Shown: positions 49,172 through 62,031 of the stretch, one piece after another
Numbering within the stretch: position 1 is the first letter of the stretch
How the letters are laid out: every line of letters begins with the position of its first letter
Assembly: GCA_030549335.1 (NCBI GenBank)
Contig: CM060188.1
Span: 71,826,696-71,890,695, forward strand
Length of the DNA: 64,000 nucleotides
Direction: 5' to 3'
Source: Pontederia crassipes
Lineage: Eukaryota > Streptophyta > Magnoliopsida > Commelinales > Pontederiaceae
Position numbers and translations under genes: made by a program
Notes under the pieces: model-generated
The model's input: the letters and a program-made list of their open reading frames with translations, nothing else
Databases searched by the model: none
Told to the model about the DNA's origin: nothing

Positions 49172-52100
49172 TGTTGGAACATAATTCCAACATTGGGTTT
49201 AATATGAAAATACTTATACAATTAATGATTGTCAAAATATACTAAGGCCCAAATAAAATGATCAAAATATTTATGGGCATATTCATTAATATGAATGATA
49301 TGAAATTATATGTGTAGAGACCAAAAGATGTATATACCAAAAGGTTAAAGGGTGTATATATATACCAAAAGATGTATAAAGTTTAATAGATGTATATATA
49401 TACCAAAAGGTGTATAAAGCATAAGGATGTATATGTGTTCATATACTAAAAGATGTATGATGATGAAATGGTATATACATGATCAAAAGGTATATCAATG
49501 TCAAAAGACATATATGGAGATCAAAAGGTACATCAATGTCAAAAGACATATATGGAGATCAAATGGTGCATTGGAAGGCTTCATGATGGGTGAAACTTCA
49601 AACCTCTTGTGCCTACTATAAATAGATGGTCATGGTCCCCAAAACACACGAATAACTTGGATGAAATCTATTTGGTAAAAGTTCTTCTTTTGCATTCCCC
49701 ATCCGTGCTAAGAAGACTAGATTTCGGTGGTGTCATTTTGGAAGTCCATTCCATCAGGTGTTCGTGAACATAAGAAGTCGATGGATAACTTATTCGTGAT
49801 CGAAAGAAAGCGATGGACGACTGTAAATTTCCGCATTCAGTTTATTAAGTTTTCTAATGATTCGTCATGATCCGATCTAGTTTTCGCTATTACGGTTCTT
49901 TCAATTGGTATCAGAGCCTACATGATTGAATCATTAGGAAAGTTCAATTTTTTTTATGAACATATACTTTTGGTTTCTTTCGTTCTTTGGTATGACATCC
50001 ATAATATTTTTTGGATATCATTGCATATGTTCATTCAAGAACTTCATTTGCCCAATCCAAGTTGATTTCATGCATTTTGGATTATTTAGTTTTTTTTATA
50101 TTAAAAGTGTCGCACTTTTAATAATAAGTGAACGGATAATTATAAGTAGATCCAAATTATCATTAACTCTCTTTCATGTGTAAGATTAGAATGTTCATTC
50201 TTTTTTTTCTTAAAGATATATTGGATGAATGCTTATATTATCTATTGGTTGATATTGATAAATATTTTTTTTATCATCCTACACATCATGCATGAATATA
50301 ATAATCATCCAATTATGGATAATTATTAGTTGGAAATTTATTTGTTATTTATCACTATTTTATTGTGATAAAAGGTGAAGAATAAGTATTGGACAATTAT
50401 ATATATTTTGAAATAAATTATTATTGCACAATATGTTATCAAAGTAACCTCTTTTGTGTAATTTAATTTAATTCAAAATATAAGCGGTGATCTACATATT
50501 ACTAATTAAATATTGGGCAGCCCAAAGGAAGCTTAATATTTGAATTGGTGACATATAATATCATGACAACATGTGACAATTATCTGGTATTACGTGTGAA
50601 AATAAATTGGCCCAAAGGAAAATTTATTATTTGATATGTTATTTATTATCAATTTGTTATCATGAGAAGATATCATTTACAAGTTAGTATTTTTGTCCAA
50701 AGACTAAATACTAATATTGTGTCAATATCTTAAGATGGGATTTGTCCATACTTATATTTTGCTATTGTATCGTGGCAACAATTAGTGATAATTATTTGGT
50801 GTTACATGTGAATAATAAATTGGTCCAAAGAAAAATTTATTATTTGATATATTATTTTATTATCAAATTGTTACCATGAGAAAATATCACTTACAAGTTA
50901 GTATTTCTATCCAAAGACTAAATACTAATGTTCTGTCGATATTTTGTGATGGAGTTTATCCACAATGTAATTTTGTTATAGCTTGATTTTGTATTTATGA
51001 TTTGTTCTCTATTCAGTTTCTGTATTTGCTAATAATATCAACATGAGCATCAAGTTCATTCTCATGTATAATGACACAAATTTTAAGACATGGCAAGAGA
51101 GTATTAACATCACTCTTAAAGTCATGATTTTGGATAATGCTTCGAGGATTGCCAAACCCATTGAATTACTAATAAGAATATCTCTAATGAAATGAGGGAG
51201 ATAGAAAAGTGAGAGTAATCTAATAGCATAAGTAACTAAGGGTGTCATTCCAAAAGTATTTAGAGGTGCTAAACCTAAAGATTGTGATTAAAGTCAAGAT
51301 TTCCTTGAAATTTTTGAGATGTGATTTATAAGAGTGCTGAGTTCTTTGAGGATGTTGAGTTTGAGGGAGGAGATAATATTAGAAATATTATCTTTAAGGA
51401 GGAATCAATTAAGATTCCAACAGATATGATTGACATTAATTAGAAATTTATTTCTAATATTAAGAATGTCAATTATGATTAAGATAATGTTGAAAATCCT
51501 TCTAGAGGAACAAACTCTACAACTTCAAGAACATTTGTCATTAAGAAGATCCACTAAAGAAATAATAAGTGTAGTCTCATATGACTATACTATATATTTC
51601 CAAAAGCATCAAGTTGATATTAATATAACGAAGGATGATCCAATCAACCTCCATAAGGTTATGGAAAACTCTAATTCTTAAAAGTGGATGGATGTCATTA
51701 ATGATATAATGTTCTTTTTATTTTTCAAAAGTGTTTATTGGGCTTTATAAAGAAAGAAGATGTTAATTTTCAAGAAATATTTTCTCTTGTGTCATATAAT
51801 GACTATTCTAATATATGATGACATTTGGTAGCACTTTTAGTTTTGAATCATATGATGTTAATATCACAAATTTCATGAAATTATTATCTCATTTGGTTTT
51901 AAGATAAACTCAACGCATGATTATGTATGTCGTTAATTCAGTGGGAGCAAGCACATTGAAAAAATCAAAAGATTTTTTTTATAAAGCTTTTGAGATAAAA
52001 AAAAGAAAAAATCTTGGTGATACATTTTTTTTGTTTGTTGCAAAAAATTGTGCTTACAAATCAAGAAGTACTCCTACATCTATAGGAGACAAGTTTAGTC

Positions 52101-53886
52101 TCAACCATGACAATGACTTTGAGAGAATGAAAATGCAGAAGATTTTTTATGCATTAGCAATAAGAAGTTTTATTTATGCTCAAGTTTTATGCATTCGGAT
52201 ATTACGTATTAGGCAAATACTTAACTAATCCAAAAATGGATTACGAAGGGTCCAATGATATTTTATAGAGGACATATCAGAGGACAAATTAGGTTGTGAT
52301 TATTGGATATTCAGACTCAGATTTGTTAGATGTCAAAGATAGCATGAAATCTACATTAGACTACATTTATTTGTAGTGTGTTACATTATGGAGGAGTGTC
52401 AAATAGTTAATTATTACACTCTTCAATTGTGAAAGTAGAATTCATTGCATGTTATGAGGCATCTAATTATGAAATTTGGCTGTGAAATTTTGTCGCAAAA
52501 CTACGGATAATTGATGGTACTAAAAATACCATTAAAATTATTTTTTATGACAATAAGGTGACAGCTATATATATTTCAATAATAACAAGAGCATGGAAAA
52601 TTTGAGAAACACTAAAGTCAAGTTCCTACTTATTAAAGAAAGAGTGAAGGGACGATTAATGTCTATTGAACATATTGGGACAAACTCTATTATTGTGGAT
52701 CCACTTATTAAGGAATTGTCATCCAAGGTGTTTCTCGAGTACACCGGTAATATGAGTGTCAATTTAGTTCAGGATATTCAGTTTCAGTGGGAGTTTGTAA
52801 TTACAAATGCTCATATTATAGACATATTATCGTATAGTTCAGCTTATGTATTAAGGTTAATATCTGCAGATCTATTAATCTCGGTAAAGTGGACCAATTG
52901 GAAGTAGGCATGTTATGATCACATTGCATGTAACTTCCATGCTACGCATCCATATCAATATCTTGTTATTGATTATATTGATATATGTGAACATTGTTGA
53001 GTCAAGTTGCGAAGAATGTGACAAAGACTACTTTGATTCTTTATTAGTATAATTAATGAATGAGATTATTTTAAGGCATTATGATTTTGACAACAAAGTT
53101 GAACTCATTTTAGTATGTATAATTATAAAATTTCATATGTAACCCAAGTGGGAGATTGTTGGAACATAATTCCAACATTGGGTTTAATATGAAAATAATT
53201 ATATAATTAATTATTGTCAAAATATACTAAGGCCCAAATAAAGTGATCAAAATATTTATGGGAATATTCATTAATATGAATGATATGGAATTATATGTGT
53301 AGAGACCAAAAGATGTATATACCAAAAGGTTAAAGGGTGTATATATATACCAAAAGATGTATAAAGTTTAATAGATGTATATATATACCAAAAGGCGTAT
53401 AAAGCATAAGGATGTATATGTGTTTATATACTAAAAGATGTATGATGATGAAATGGTATATACATGATCAAAAGGTATATCAATGTCAAAAGACATATGG
53501 AGATCAAAAGGTACATCAATGTTAAAAGACATATATGGAGATCAAATGGTGCATTGGAAGGCTTCATGATGGGTGAAACTTCAAACCCCTTGTGCCTACT
53601 ATAAATAGATGGTCATGGTCCCCAAAACACACAAGCAACTTGGATGAAATCTATTTGGTAAAAGTTCTTCTTTTGCATTCCCCATCCATACTAAGAAGAC
53701 TAGATTTCGGTGGTATCATTTTGGAAGTCCATTCCATCAGGTGTTCATGAGTATAAGAAGTCGATGGACAACTTGTTCGTGATCGAAAGAGAGCGATGAA
53801 CGACTGTAAGTTTTCGCATTCAGCTTATTAAGTTTCCTAATGATTCGTCATGATCCGATCTAGTTTTCGTTATTACGATTCTTTCA
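49172..53886 (+). mobile_element. Copia (Ty1) retrotransposon with both LTRs, shortened interior
   Basis: The LTRs are 49172-49903 (732 bp) and 53157-53886 (730 bp), both TGTTGG...TTTCA. A perfect 5-bp duplication, AAATA, lies outside (49167-49171 and 53887-53891). The primer site TGGTATCAGAGCC is at 49906-49918, and the purine tract AAGTGGGAGATTG precedes the 3' LTR. About 30 differences between the LTRs (about 4 percent) suggest an insertion of the order of 1-2 million years ago at a grass-like rate. The interior is only about 3.25 kb. It holds decayed reverse transcriptase-side pieces (GDKFSLN near 52090) and an RNase H-end segment (KERVKGRLMSIEHIGTNS near 52640). The element is broken and probably mobilised in trans. 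Confidence 0.92.
50568..50972. repeat. Tandem duplication in the Copia leader, unit about 210 bp
   Basis: The block with CCCAAAGGAAAATTTATTAT and TTACAAGTTAGTATTT (50568-50775) recurs, diverged, at about 50777-50972. A third, more decayed trace precedes it near 50490. Confidence 0.7.
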
Positions 53887-53891
53887 AAATA

Positions 53892-55183
53892 TACTTTTAC
53901 TCTTTATTACCATCACAAATCATATGGAGCACATTATATTAATTATCATGGAGATATTATTTCTCTTTTTTAAATTATGCATTCCTTTTAGTTATATTTT
54001 TTATATGAGTATTATCGTATTGCATGACAAAAAAAGAATAATATATTGAATAATTATATTTTATCTCAATTAGCTTAAAATGTATAATTTCATGAAAAAT
54101 ATAATTTATTTGAATTGTTGATATCATTAAGAGAATATATTTCATGATCATGCACTTAAATTTGATTTTGTACCATCATTTTTATGATAAAAACATGTAT
54201 GCATATCTTTGCACATAATTCTTTTTTTTTTGTATTTAGAAATTAGAACTAAAGTCCATATACCACTAAAAATTAATAACTTTTAACATTGTAATTTAAA
54301 AACTTACAGTAGTTTTATAATTTATATTAATAAAAAATATAAAGTCATCAACATTATGTGAACCCAGATAACTTTTAGGCTGGCTGTTGATATTCAACAT
54401 TTATTGAATTTAATGTTAAGTTATTAAATTTAATCTCAACCATATAATCATTATCCAACGATTCATATTCATTGGATGATCTTAATGTAAAGCACTTATT
54501 TCTCATTATTTAATTAATTTAATAATTATAATTAATGATTAAATTAATCATATACTTCTTAGATGAAGTAATATATATTTATTGATATAATTTGATAACA
54601 AAAAGGTATCATCTAAAACTAAATAAATTTTAGTCATTGAATTAATCTTCACTATCTTGAGATCTTGACCGTTCACGATCGTGAAGAATCGATCAGAAAA
54701 GAAATATTGATCATAGACATACAAGACATACATTCCTTTTTTACTTGGCATATAATTTATCACAGACAAGCAAACATTCTTTTCCAATATTCATAATGTT
54801 ATATATATATATATATATATATATATGAGGAAAATATATATGTAGAGTATTTGGTGTAGAATTGGTGTAGAGCACTCATATTATTTATTAGATTAATAAA
54901 ATATATATATAATAATATAAAATATATGTTAATTAATAAATATGTCTGAAATCAAGGTCATCGGATTATCGAGGATGATGATCAAGTGAATTAGTAGTAT
55001 TTCATTCCATAAATGATAAATTCTCATTGCACAAAAAATATATGTGGTGAGATTATAAAAGCTAAAAATTGGCATTCAAACATGTCTTCAAATATGGAAA
55101 CATAGTAAAATGTAACCTAAATGCATACTGAATATAAGAAAAAAGTGTATGTAATTTCTCCACATCAATAAACATCTAACTAA
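53892..55183. other. AT-rich DNA without supported genes
   Basis: It contains a (TA)n run at 54801-54826 and a perfect 14-bp palindrome, TTCACGATCGTGAA, near 54673. Nothing else could be assigned. Confidence 0.5.
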
Positions 55184-55752
55184 GGGGTCGTTTGACGCAT
55201 TACCAATTTAATTAATCAATAATTTAGATCACCACTTAGACAGATTGTCACTGTTTAAATTATCGGTAATATCACACTATAGTGTTTGACAACTATTGGT
55301 AATATAAGTTATGATTAAATAAATAGAGAACAAATTACTAAAATACGCTTAAAATTATTTTATATTTTCATCACATAGTATTATAAATAAATAAAGCAAA
55401 AAATCAAAAATTGAATATAGTAAAATAAGATGAGGCAAAACTAAATGTTATTTGTAAAAAAAATTAAATAATAAAGAAGATGAGATTGAATGATGTTTAT
55501 TCAGTAATAAAGTATTTTAAATTAAAATTTTGATTGAATGGACATTTTTTGCCAAAATGCATATCAATTGGTAATCTGGAAAGTCACCTCCTTTGTCTAC
55601 TATTTGGATTAGTGATGTGGTAATTAAGATTATCAATGTAATTAAAATTACCGATAATTTGTTGCAGTCAAATGAGGTAATGTGGTGGACCCTGAAAATT
55701 TTAAATAAAACAATCGATAATCTGTTTAGATTACCTCATACCAAACGGTCCC
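55184..55752. mobile_element. MITE, PIF/Harbinger (Tourist-like)
   Basis: The left end GGGGTCGTTTG and the reverse complement of the right end GGGACCGTTTGG form terminal inverted repeats. Further inside, GCATTACC and GAGGTAATC continue the match. TAA flanks both sides (55181-55183 and 55753-55755). The element is 569 bp and non-coding. Confidence 0.75.
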
Positions 55753-56144
55753 TAAGGGATATTCATTATTCATCTAAGTAAAGAATTAAGTTTAGTGGCA
55801 CAAATTATTTGAAGGTTGCAGATAGAATTCATTCTCAAATATCGAAAGATCATATGATAGCGAGTAATGCATGTACACATAGAAGAGAACAAATTTTAGA
55901 TCTTCTAATTAAATTAATGATAACATATCGTACCCGATTGAATTATTATCGACATTGGATCTCGATTTGAAGATTTGTACTTTGCAAGCAAATGAGGTGT
56001 CAATAGATAAAGATATTTAACAATATATATGGATCCCAATTGAGTAGGATTAGTAGTTAAGATGACTTTTATAAAACTTGCAGGTAAACTTATGAAGTTA
56101 TGAGAAGATAAGGACTTCAATAAGATTGTGTTCCAGTAACTCCA

Positions 56145-56744
56145 GGGCCTTGTTTGATTGGGGAACCGGGCGGGAACCGCGGCTTTGTTCCGCCCGGTTC
56201 TATCAAACACTGCCTCGGAATCCGATTTCGGAACGGGAACAGAGCTGATGGAATCGGGGGTCACGTGACCTCGATTCCACCATTTTCATTAGGTGGAACC
56301 GGAGGCTTCTCCTTTTTTTTTGGTTTTCACGTTGACGTGATGTTTGTTTTTTTTCAAAGTTTATTTTCTTTTTTTCTTTTCTCTTCACACAATATCTTCA
56401 TTATAATAAATTATTTAATAGATATAAAATAATTTTAATAAGTGTTTAATATAATATTATTTATTACCTATTTTTCATTAAAAAATTTAATATTTTATTA
56501 AATATAATTAATTTAAAAAATGATTTTTTATATTTAAATAATATAATTTTTAACAAACTTTTTCCCATAAAAATTTTTTATTTTACAATTTTATTTTAAT
56601 TAATAATAAAATTATACTTTACCATTATAATAATTATTTTTAATTTAAAACTCATCCAAAATTCATCCATCACATCTACTTTTTCTCATCACATCAACCA
56701 CCTTATTCCACATCATCAAATTCCACCCCAATCAAACACACCCC
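56145..56744. mobile_element. TIR DNA transposon with GC-rich left tip
   Basis: The left end GGGCCTTGTTTGATTGGGG is mirrored by the right end (reverse complement GGGGTGTGTTTGATTGGGG). Near the left end a 14-15-bp hairpin (arms 56163-56177 and 56187-56200, GAACCGGGCGG core) sits in otherwise AT-rich DNA. There is no transposase. A target duplication was not identified. Confidence 0.65.
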
Positions 56745-56887
56745 GAACTAATTTGTCAATTCAACTATGCACGAGAAACTTAAGAAGAACCAGACATCAT
56801 AGTAGCATAAGAAAAAAATAGGACACTTCATGGGAGTTCAAAGGAAATGCAAGTTACAGAGTTTCATAATAATTCAAATTATAGGTA

Positions 56888-59169
56888 AATTTTAGGACGA
56901 AATTATTTTTTAGAAATTTATAATGTAACAACCATAAAAAAATTGATCCATTGTTACACCAGACTATCAAAGAAACAAATCCCATGATATTAGGAGTAAA
57001 AAAATCATGGCCATTAACCCCCATAATCCAGCCATTAAATGAGAGCTATTAACCTCCAGGAAATAAAATCCCCCACTTAATGGATCTGATTTTACTTTTC
57101 CACACCAAAACCCACATGACCTCCCCTTTTTTCGCCTATTGCTAAGATTCAACTTATCGTTTTTCCTACCCACACAAGGTGCTGCAGTAGAGAATACAAA
57201 GGTGAGAGGGTCGCATGGATGGGTCACAATAATAGGTGGGTGAAATGGAAAGGTTTGATTGCAGCTGATCAAGAGAAAACGCCGGATGGGTCACAATAAT
57301 AGGTGGGTGAAATGGAATCATCTTGAATAATATTCTTTTGAATAAATATGAGAGTAAATCTGATGAAATCTATTACTTTCCCTTTCCAATCCACTATTAA
57401 ATAAAGGCAGGAATGTTACCATGATTTTTATGTCTTCCTTTGCTACCACGAGTTATTGGAACACAATCTTATTGATAGATAATATCAATAACATGCTTTG
57501 CCAAACTATGCTAATGCAATAATTAATGGATGCTTTGCTCAAGTAATATTTATTGATGAAAGTTTATCGTTTGTGTGTTTTGATCCATCTTATTACGCCT
57601 GAAAGCCGTTAGTTGCTATTATCCAACTAGTTTATTGATTTAAAATTTTTGTGTGCTAGTAGACTAATATTAGTGTTGTCATGATTGTCTTCGTATGATT
57701 TTGTCGTTGTGATCTTTGTTTTCTATGTTGTATTCTATCTTGGTAATATGAACATACGTTTGAATCACTCTACGTTAGACCTTAAAGTGTTGTTTTGAAA
57801 TTGTCCATAATGAGAACTTGACCTGGGTTCCATGAACCCAGGGCTAAGTTCATCCAAAAAATCAATAGGATCCTTTTTCGTCAACCCAAGTTCAGAAGTT
57901 GGTCATAGAATTAACTCTCATTTCACGAAACGCGACCCGGATTGCCGTAAAATTGGTCGGGATTAGCGAACACCGAAACTTGGATCCGCTTGACATTTCA
58001 TGAACCTAGGCCGGATTGCCTTGAACTTGGCCTGGGTTGTTGGACGCCAAAATATGGATACTTTCGACGTTTTCCTGAACCCATCTTGAGTTTCTCATAC
58101 ACACGAAGTCAAGTTCTTTCGCTGACCCCTTTTTATTGATCACGAAACTCGGCTCGGATTGCTTACCACCCGACCCGCGTTCTATGCAGTCGAAAATTCC
58201 TTCCTCTTTTAAGAACCTTGTACTCGACCTAAGTTTTTTCTATGTAGTCAAGTTCTGACATCATTCTTCTTCCTCTGAATATGTTATTTTTTTTTCTCTT
58301 GATTGATTTTCGTTAAACTTATAATTAAACATGGTGACATTATTTGATTTATTTGCTCATATCCCTATCATCGAATCGTGAACGTCGCTTGAGTACAATT
58401 TGTAACGAGTAAAGATGACTAAGAAATTAACAAGATGAAAGATAAACATCGGTTTGCCCTTGTTTGTTGATGGTCCACTTCAAGAATGTGTTATATCCTT
58501 CCCTCGTTAGAGGACATTTGTCATGATTTGATCACTTATTGTCCACCGACACACAATTATATTATTTACACAATATACATCATAATTAAATAAAAAGACC
58601 CATCTGATAATTAAAGGATGAGAAATTTCAAAGTTGTCTTCAAAGTAATATGTATTGTTAAATATCATGATAACTAAACAAAATCACCGAATCATTGGTA
58701 ATGAATAAATTACTGAATCATTATTATCAAATATGGACATCGAATCATATTACCGAACATGGATACCAAATTATTATTATCAAAATGAATACCGAATCAT
58801 GGTTATCGAATTACTAGATCATTGCTTATCATTGATTTTTATTGGATCATTGTTATCATCAGTATATATGAAGTAGGATATATGCTGCGATGATGATGAG
58901 TTGGCGATAAAACACACATGAATATCTATCTTCTTCTTTATGTTTTTTTAGAATAATTTTTTTAGAGATCTTCTAGTAATTCTCAGATTTTCGCGCTTTA
59001 CGACTCTTCCCTTGTATTTTTAGTAATTTATTTTCCATTTTTTTAATTGTCGATGCCTCAATAATTAACCGGTATTAATTAAATGTTTAGTTAAAGTTAT
59101 AATACTTAAGCGTCTATCTTTGCCACGTGAGGCCGAGGGAGATAAGTTTGAAGGCTTTACTCGTTAACA
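56888..59169 (+). repeat. 3' polypurine side and LTR of an old Tekay-like Ty3 element (right side)
   Basis: AGGTAAATTTTAGGACGAAA at about 56883 is the pre-LTR wording common in this lineage. The LTR starts TGTAACAACC at 56934 and ends near TTAACA at 59169. It matches the 38605-40027 LTR in the same orientation with strong divergence and is longer. Part of the extra length is a minisatellite of about 74 bp (57800-58230). This copy is old. Confidence 0.65.
57800..58230. repeat. Minisatellite, unit about 72-74 bp, about five degenerate copies
   Basis: GGATTGCC recurs at 57939 and 58013, with a diverged form at 58156. GAACTTGG/GAAACTTGG and TGGATCC/TGGATAC words share the same spacing. It is absent from the related LTR at 38605-40027. 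Confidence 0.6.
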
Positions 59170-60392
59170 TCTCTTTTTTTTTTAATAAAAGTATTATACA
59201 CGACCTTATCGTTGTTAACATGGCTTTGAAACATGTGAACGTTATTTATAAACAACACTGACACTTAAATTGGTAAACCTCTTCGATCGGGTGGATAACT
59301 CTTGGGACATATATATATTTTTTTTAATCTTAAGAGATGTGCATCCGACTCAAAAGAAGACCTCGAAAGTCATAAACAACACTTAAATCACAAGTCAGAG
59401 AGGCAACTCTACGATCCAAATCTCTTATGATCCTTCGCATGCTTTTTTTAAAAAAAAAATAATTAACAGAGAGTTTTCTTGTGATTTGAATTCAAAACTG
59501 CAATATTAGTACATATAGAATAATAAAGAATGAGTTAGACGTGTAGTGTGCATTTGGATTAACTATTCCATGTGACAATATGTGCTACATGTTATTATAT
59601 TAGATGATTGATTTAATGAGTGTGCTCACAAGTGTCTGATGCATGTGGTTTATACCCTACTATGTACCCATCTGAGATTGCTTAAGAAGCAAGCATTGAT
59701 GGTTAGTTCTAAAAATGTTGAATTTACAAGTCAAACTACAAAGTTACACAAAAATAACAGATGTGATGTTGCACCTAAATAAGGATGGTTTATTCGTAGG
59801 TCTGAATCTACAGGAATCTTAGGGTTGATTAACTCAAAATAAAAAAAATAGTAATAATTTATTTCCGACTCTAATATTTAAATTTGAGACTACTTACATC
59901 CGTCGAGAGTATTTGAAACTAAGTAGACTAATTTTAATACAACACTAGAGTATCCAAATGATTTATTGGGAAAAAAATTGCCACGTTACTTTAAAATATA
60001 TTTTTAATTTAGAGGGATGTGACTAAACTTACAAGCAACTCAAAATGACTCGTAACTTATTCTAAAATTTTCTCCATTTTTAGAAAGCCAATATGTGAAA
60101 AGGGAAACACTCACTTTGTTAATTTACAAGTCAAAAGATCAACGGAAGACTTCGCCTTATTTTTTTTTTGTCTTACAATTTATTTTATTAAAATAGTTAA
60201 TTAACTTATTTTCATAACATTCAACGTTTCAAATATTTTCTCCACGTAAAAATATGTTTCCATTTTTTTTATCATCATCTTTGTTATAAATTTAAAGAAC
60301 AATTTTGTCATTTAATTCATAAAACATATTAGTTACTCCATTACTAAATGGCATACAACTTCTTATTATATTTTCTTTTGTTAAATATTTAA
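59170..60392. other. AT-rich DNA without supported genes
   Basis: I see no gene, RNA or bounded repeat in this stretch. Confidence 0.5.
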
Positions 60393-61158
60393 GAGGAAAA
60401 TTAGTGTTACATCAGAGATTCTGATCTCATTCTCAAATTAATGAATATCAGTCATTATAGTCATCTGATACGTGCATCAACGGTCAAGATTGTGACGATT
60501 AAAATATCTTAATTGAGAGTTTAGATGAAAGCATCCCTCCCCTTCCCCCCAACAAAAAAAAGTCCATCTCCCCTCTTTCCTCGGTCTGTTGTTTAGCCTC
60601 TTGATCATCTCGTCGATGTGAGTCATTGCGGAACTCTTCAGGCCGTCGTTGCGGAGCTCATGTGGCCCCGTTGATCGGGATCCTCAAAGTACAGGGTGCG
60701 GAATGACGATAGAATATTGATTGGGGAAGGTGAGCGAGGGGAAGACTGAATTTCAGCGTCGGCCTCGACATTGGGGACACCAGACGCAATGGCGGAGGCG
60801 AAGGATATAAAGGAGTCGCGGACGATGACGATCCGGTGCTGTTGTAGGTGGAGTGTCGTCACCGCTGGCCTGGCGCTCTTGTCAATCTCCCTCTCAAGCG
60901 GACGATATCGTCGGGCATCGGGGGTGTTAGGCGTCGAGCTTCAATCGTCGGGCATTAGGAGTTGGTCGTCGCGCACCGGGCGTCGAACGTCACGACTCCT
61001 TTCACTTGGCGAGGCATAGATTGGGAGATGGGGCATGCGCCGATACAATTTTTTTTCTAAAATGACCGATTTAGTCTCATGAGATGTGAATTATTGATGC
61101 ACATATCAAATTATTATAACGGTCGAATGAAATCTTTGATCTAACACTAATTTTCCTC
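60393..61158. mobile_element. Mutator-like element carrying a GC-rich fragment (Pack-MULE-like)
   Basis: The left end GAGGAAAATTAGTGTTACATC and the reverse complement of the right end GAGGAAAATTAGTGTTAGAT are nearly identical TIRs. Near-identical 9-mers flank it, AATATTTAA (60384-60392) and AATATATAA (61159-61167), the 9-bp duplication of Mutator-like elements. Between the arms, about 60560-61030 is much richer in GC than the surroundings and open in more than one frame. The minus-strand frame 60638-60862 (HRIVIVRDSFISFASAIASG) looks protein-like but is not recognised. The cargo may be a captured piece of host gene. No transposase is present. Confidence 0.75.
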
Positions 61159-62031
61159 AATATATAATTACTTATCCATTAAAATAATTATCAATACCAA
61201 TTCATTTCTATTTTTTTAATATCAGCTACTTCAAACGGTGTGATATGATGCTTAAAGAATTTGACTCGCTACCTCATGGTCATAAATGTCATGTATTGTC
61301 TCGGGCATCGAAGTCGTTTACTCATTAGCTAATTTAATATCTCATTGCGTGTTTCATATGCGCAAACAACAAGAAGATTAAGAAAAAAAAGAAAAGAAGA
61401 AAGGAATAACAAAATAACACGCATCTTTATTTTCCGGCATTTTTTTCCAACTAATGTTCATATAACGACGTCATCAATATAATATCTTCCAAGTTGCAAG
61501 TTAATCTTGAGCAGTCAAAATGCTTTTTCATGAAAACAAATTGGTAAGGAAAATGAATTAGTGAATTAATTATTGGAAAAAATTATTTCCAAGCTTTACT
61601 CTACTTTTACTCTCTCAATCAACGATAAAATATGGCATTTTTCCGTCGGTAAGGCTACTAAATAGTATAAAATTGAGGAATTATTTTAAAAAAAAAGTTT
61701 TCCAACCCTAACTAAGAAAGTATCCGGAAAAATGTAATCTATAATAACTTCATTTGAAATCACACATCGAGTGCGAAATGAAATTAGATCAACAGGTAAG
61801 ATCAATAATTTATAATCGAATCCTCTCAATTATCATGATAATAATTTAGTAAACCGATAACTTTTTATCTTTAAAATCAATAATTGTATATATCCAAACT
61901 AACCAGACTAAGAGATTCTTAGTTAATTAGATCAATAATTGACTACTCCTCAATGATGTATATATTGAATAATAATAATATTATTACGGATAGATAAATT
62001 AATAACTAAATAACACCAACACAATTGAAAT
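61159..62031. other. AT-rich DNA without supported genes
   Basis: Nothing could be assigned beyond general AT-richness. Confidence 0.5.

Noticed and set aside
54660-54690. Palindrome TTCACGATCGTGAA as a relative of the LTR boxes
   Set aside because: It is single, with no partner at 21 bp and outside any LTR, so a chance palindrome is sufficient.
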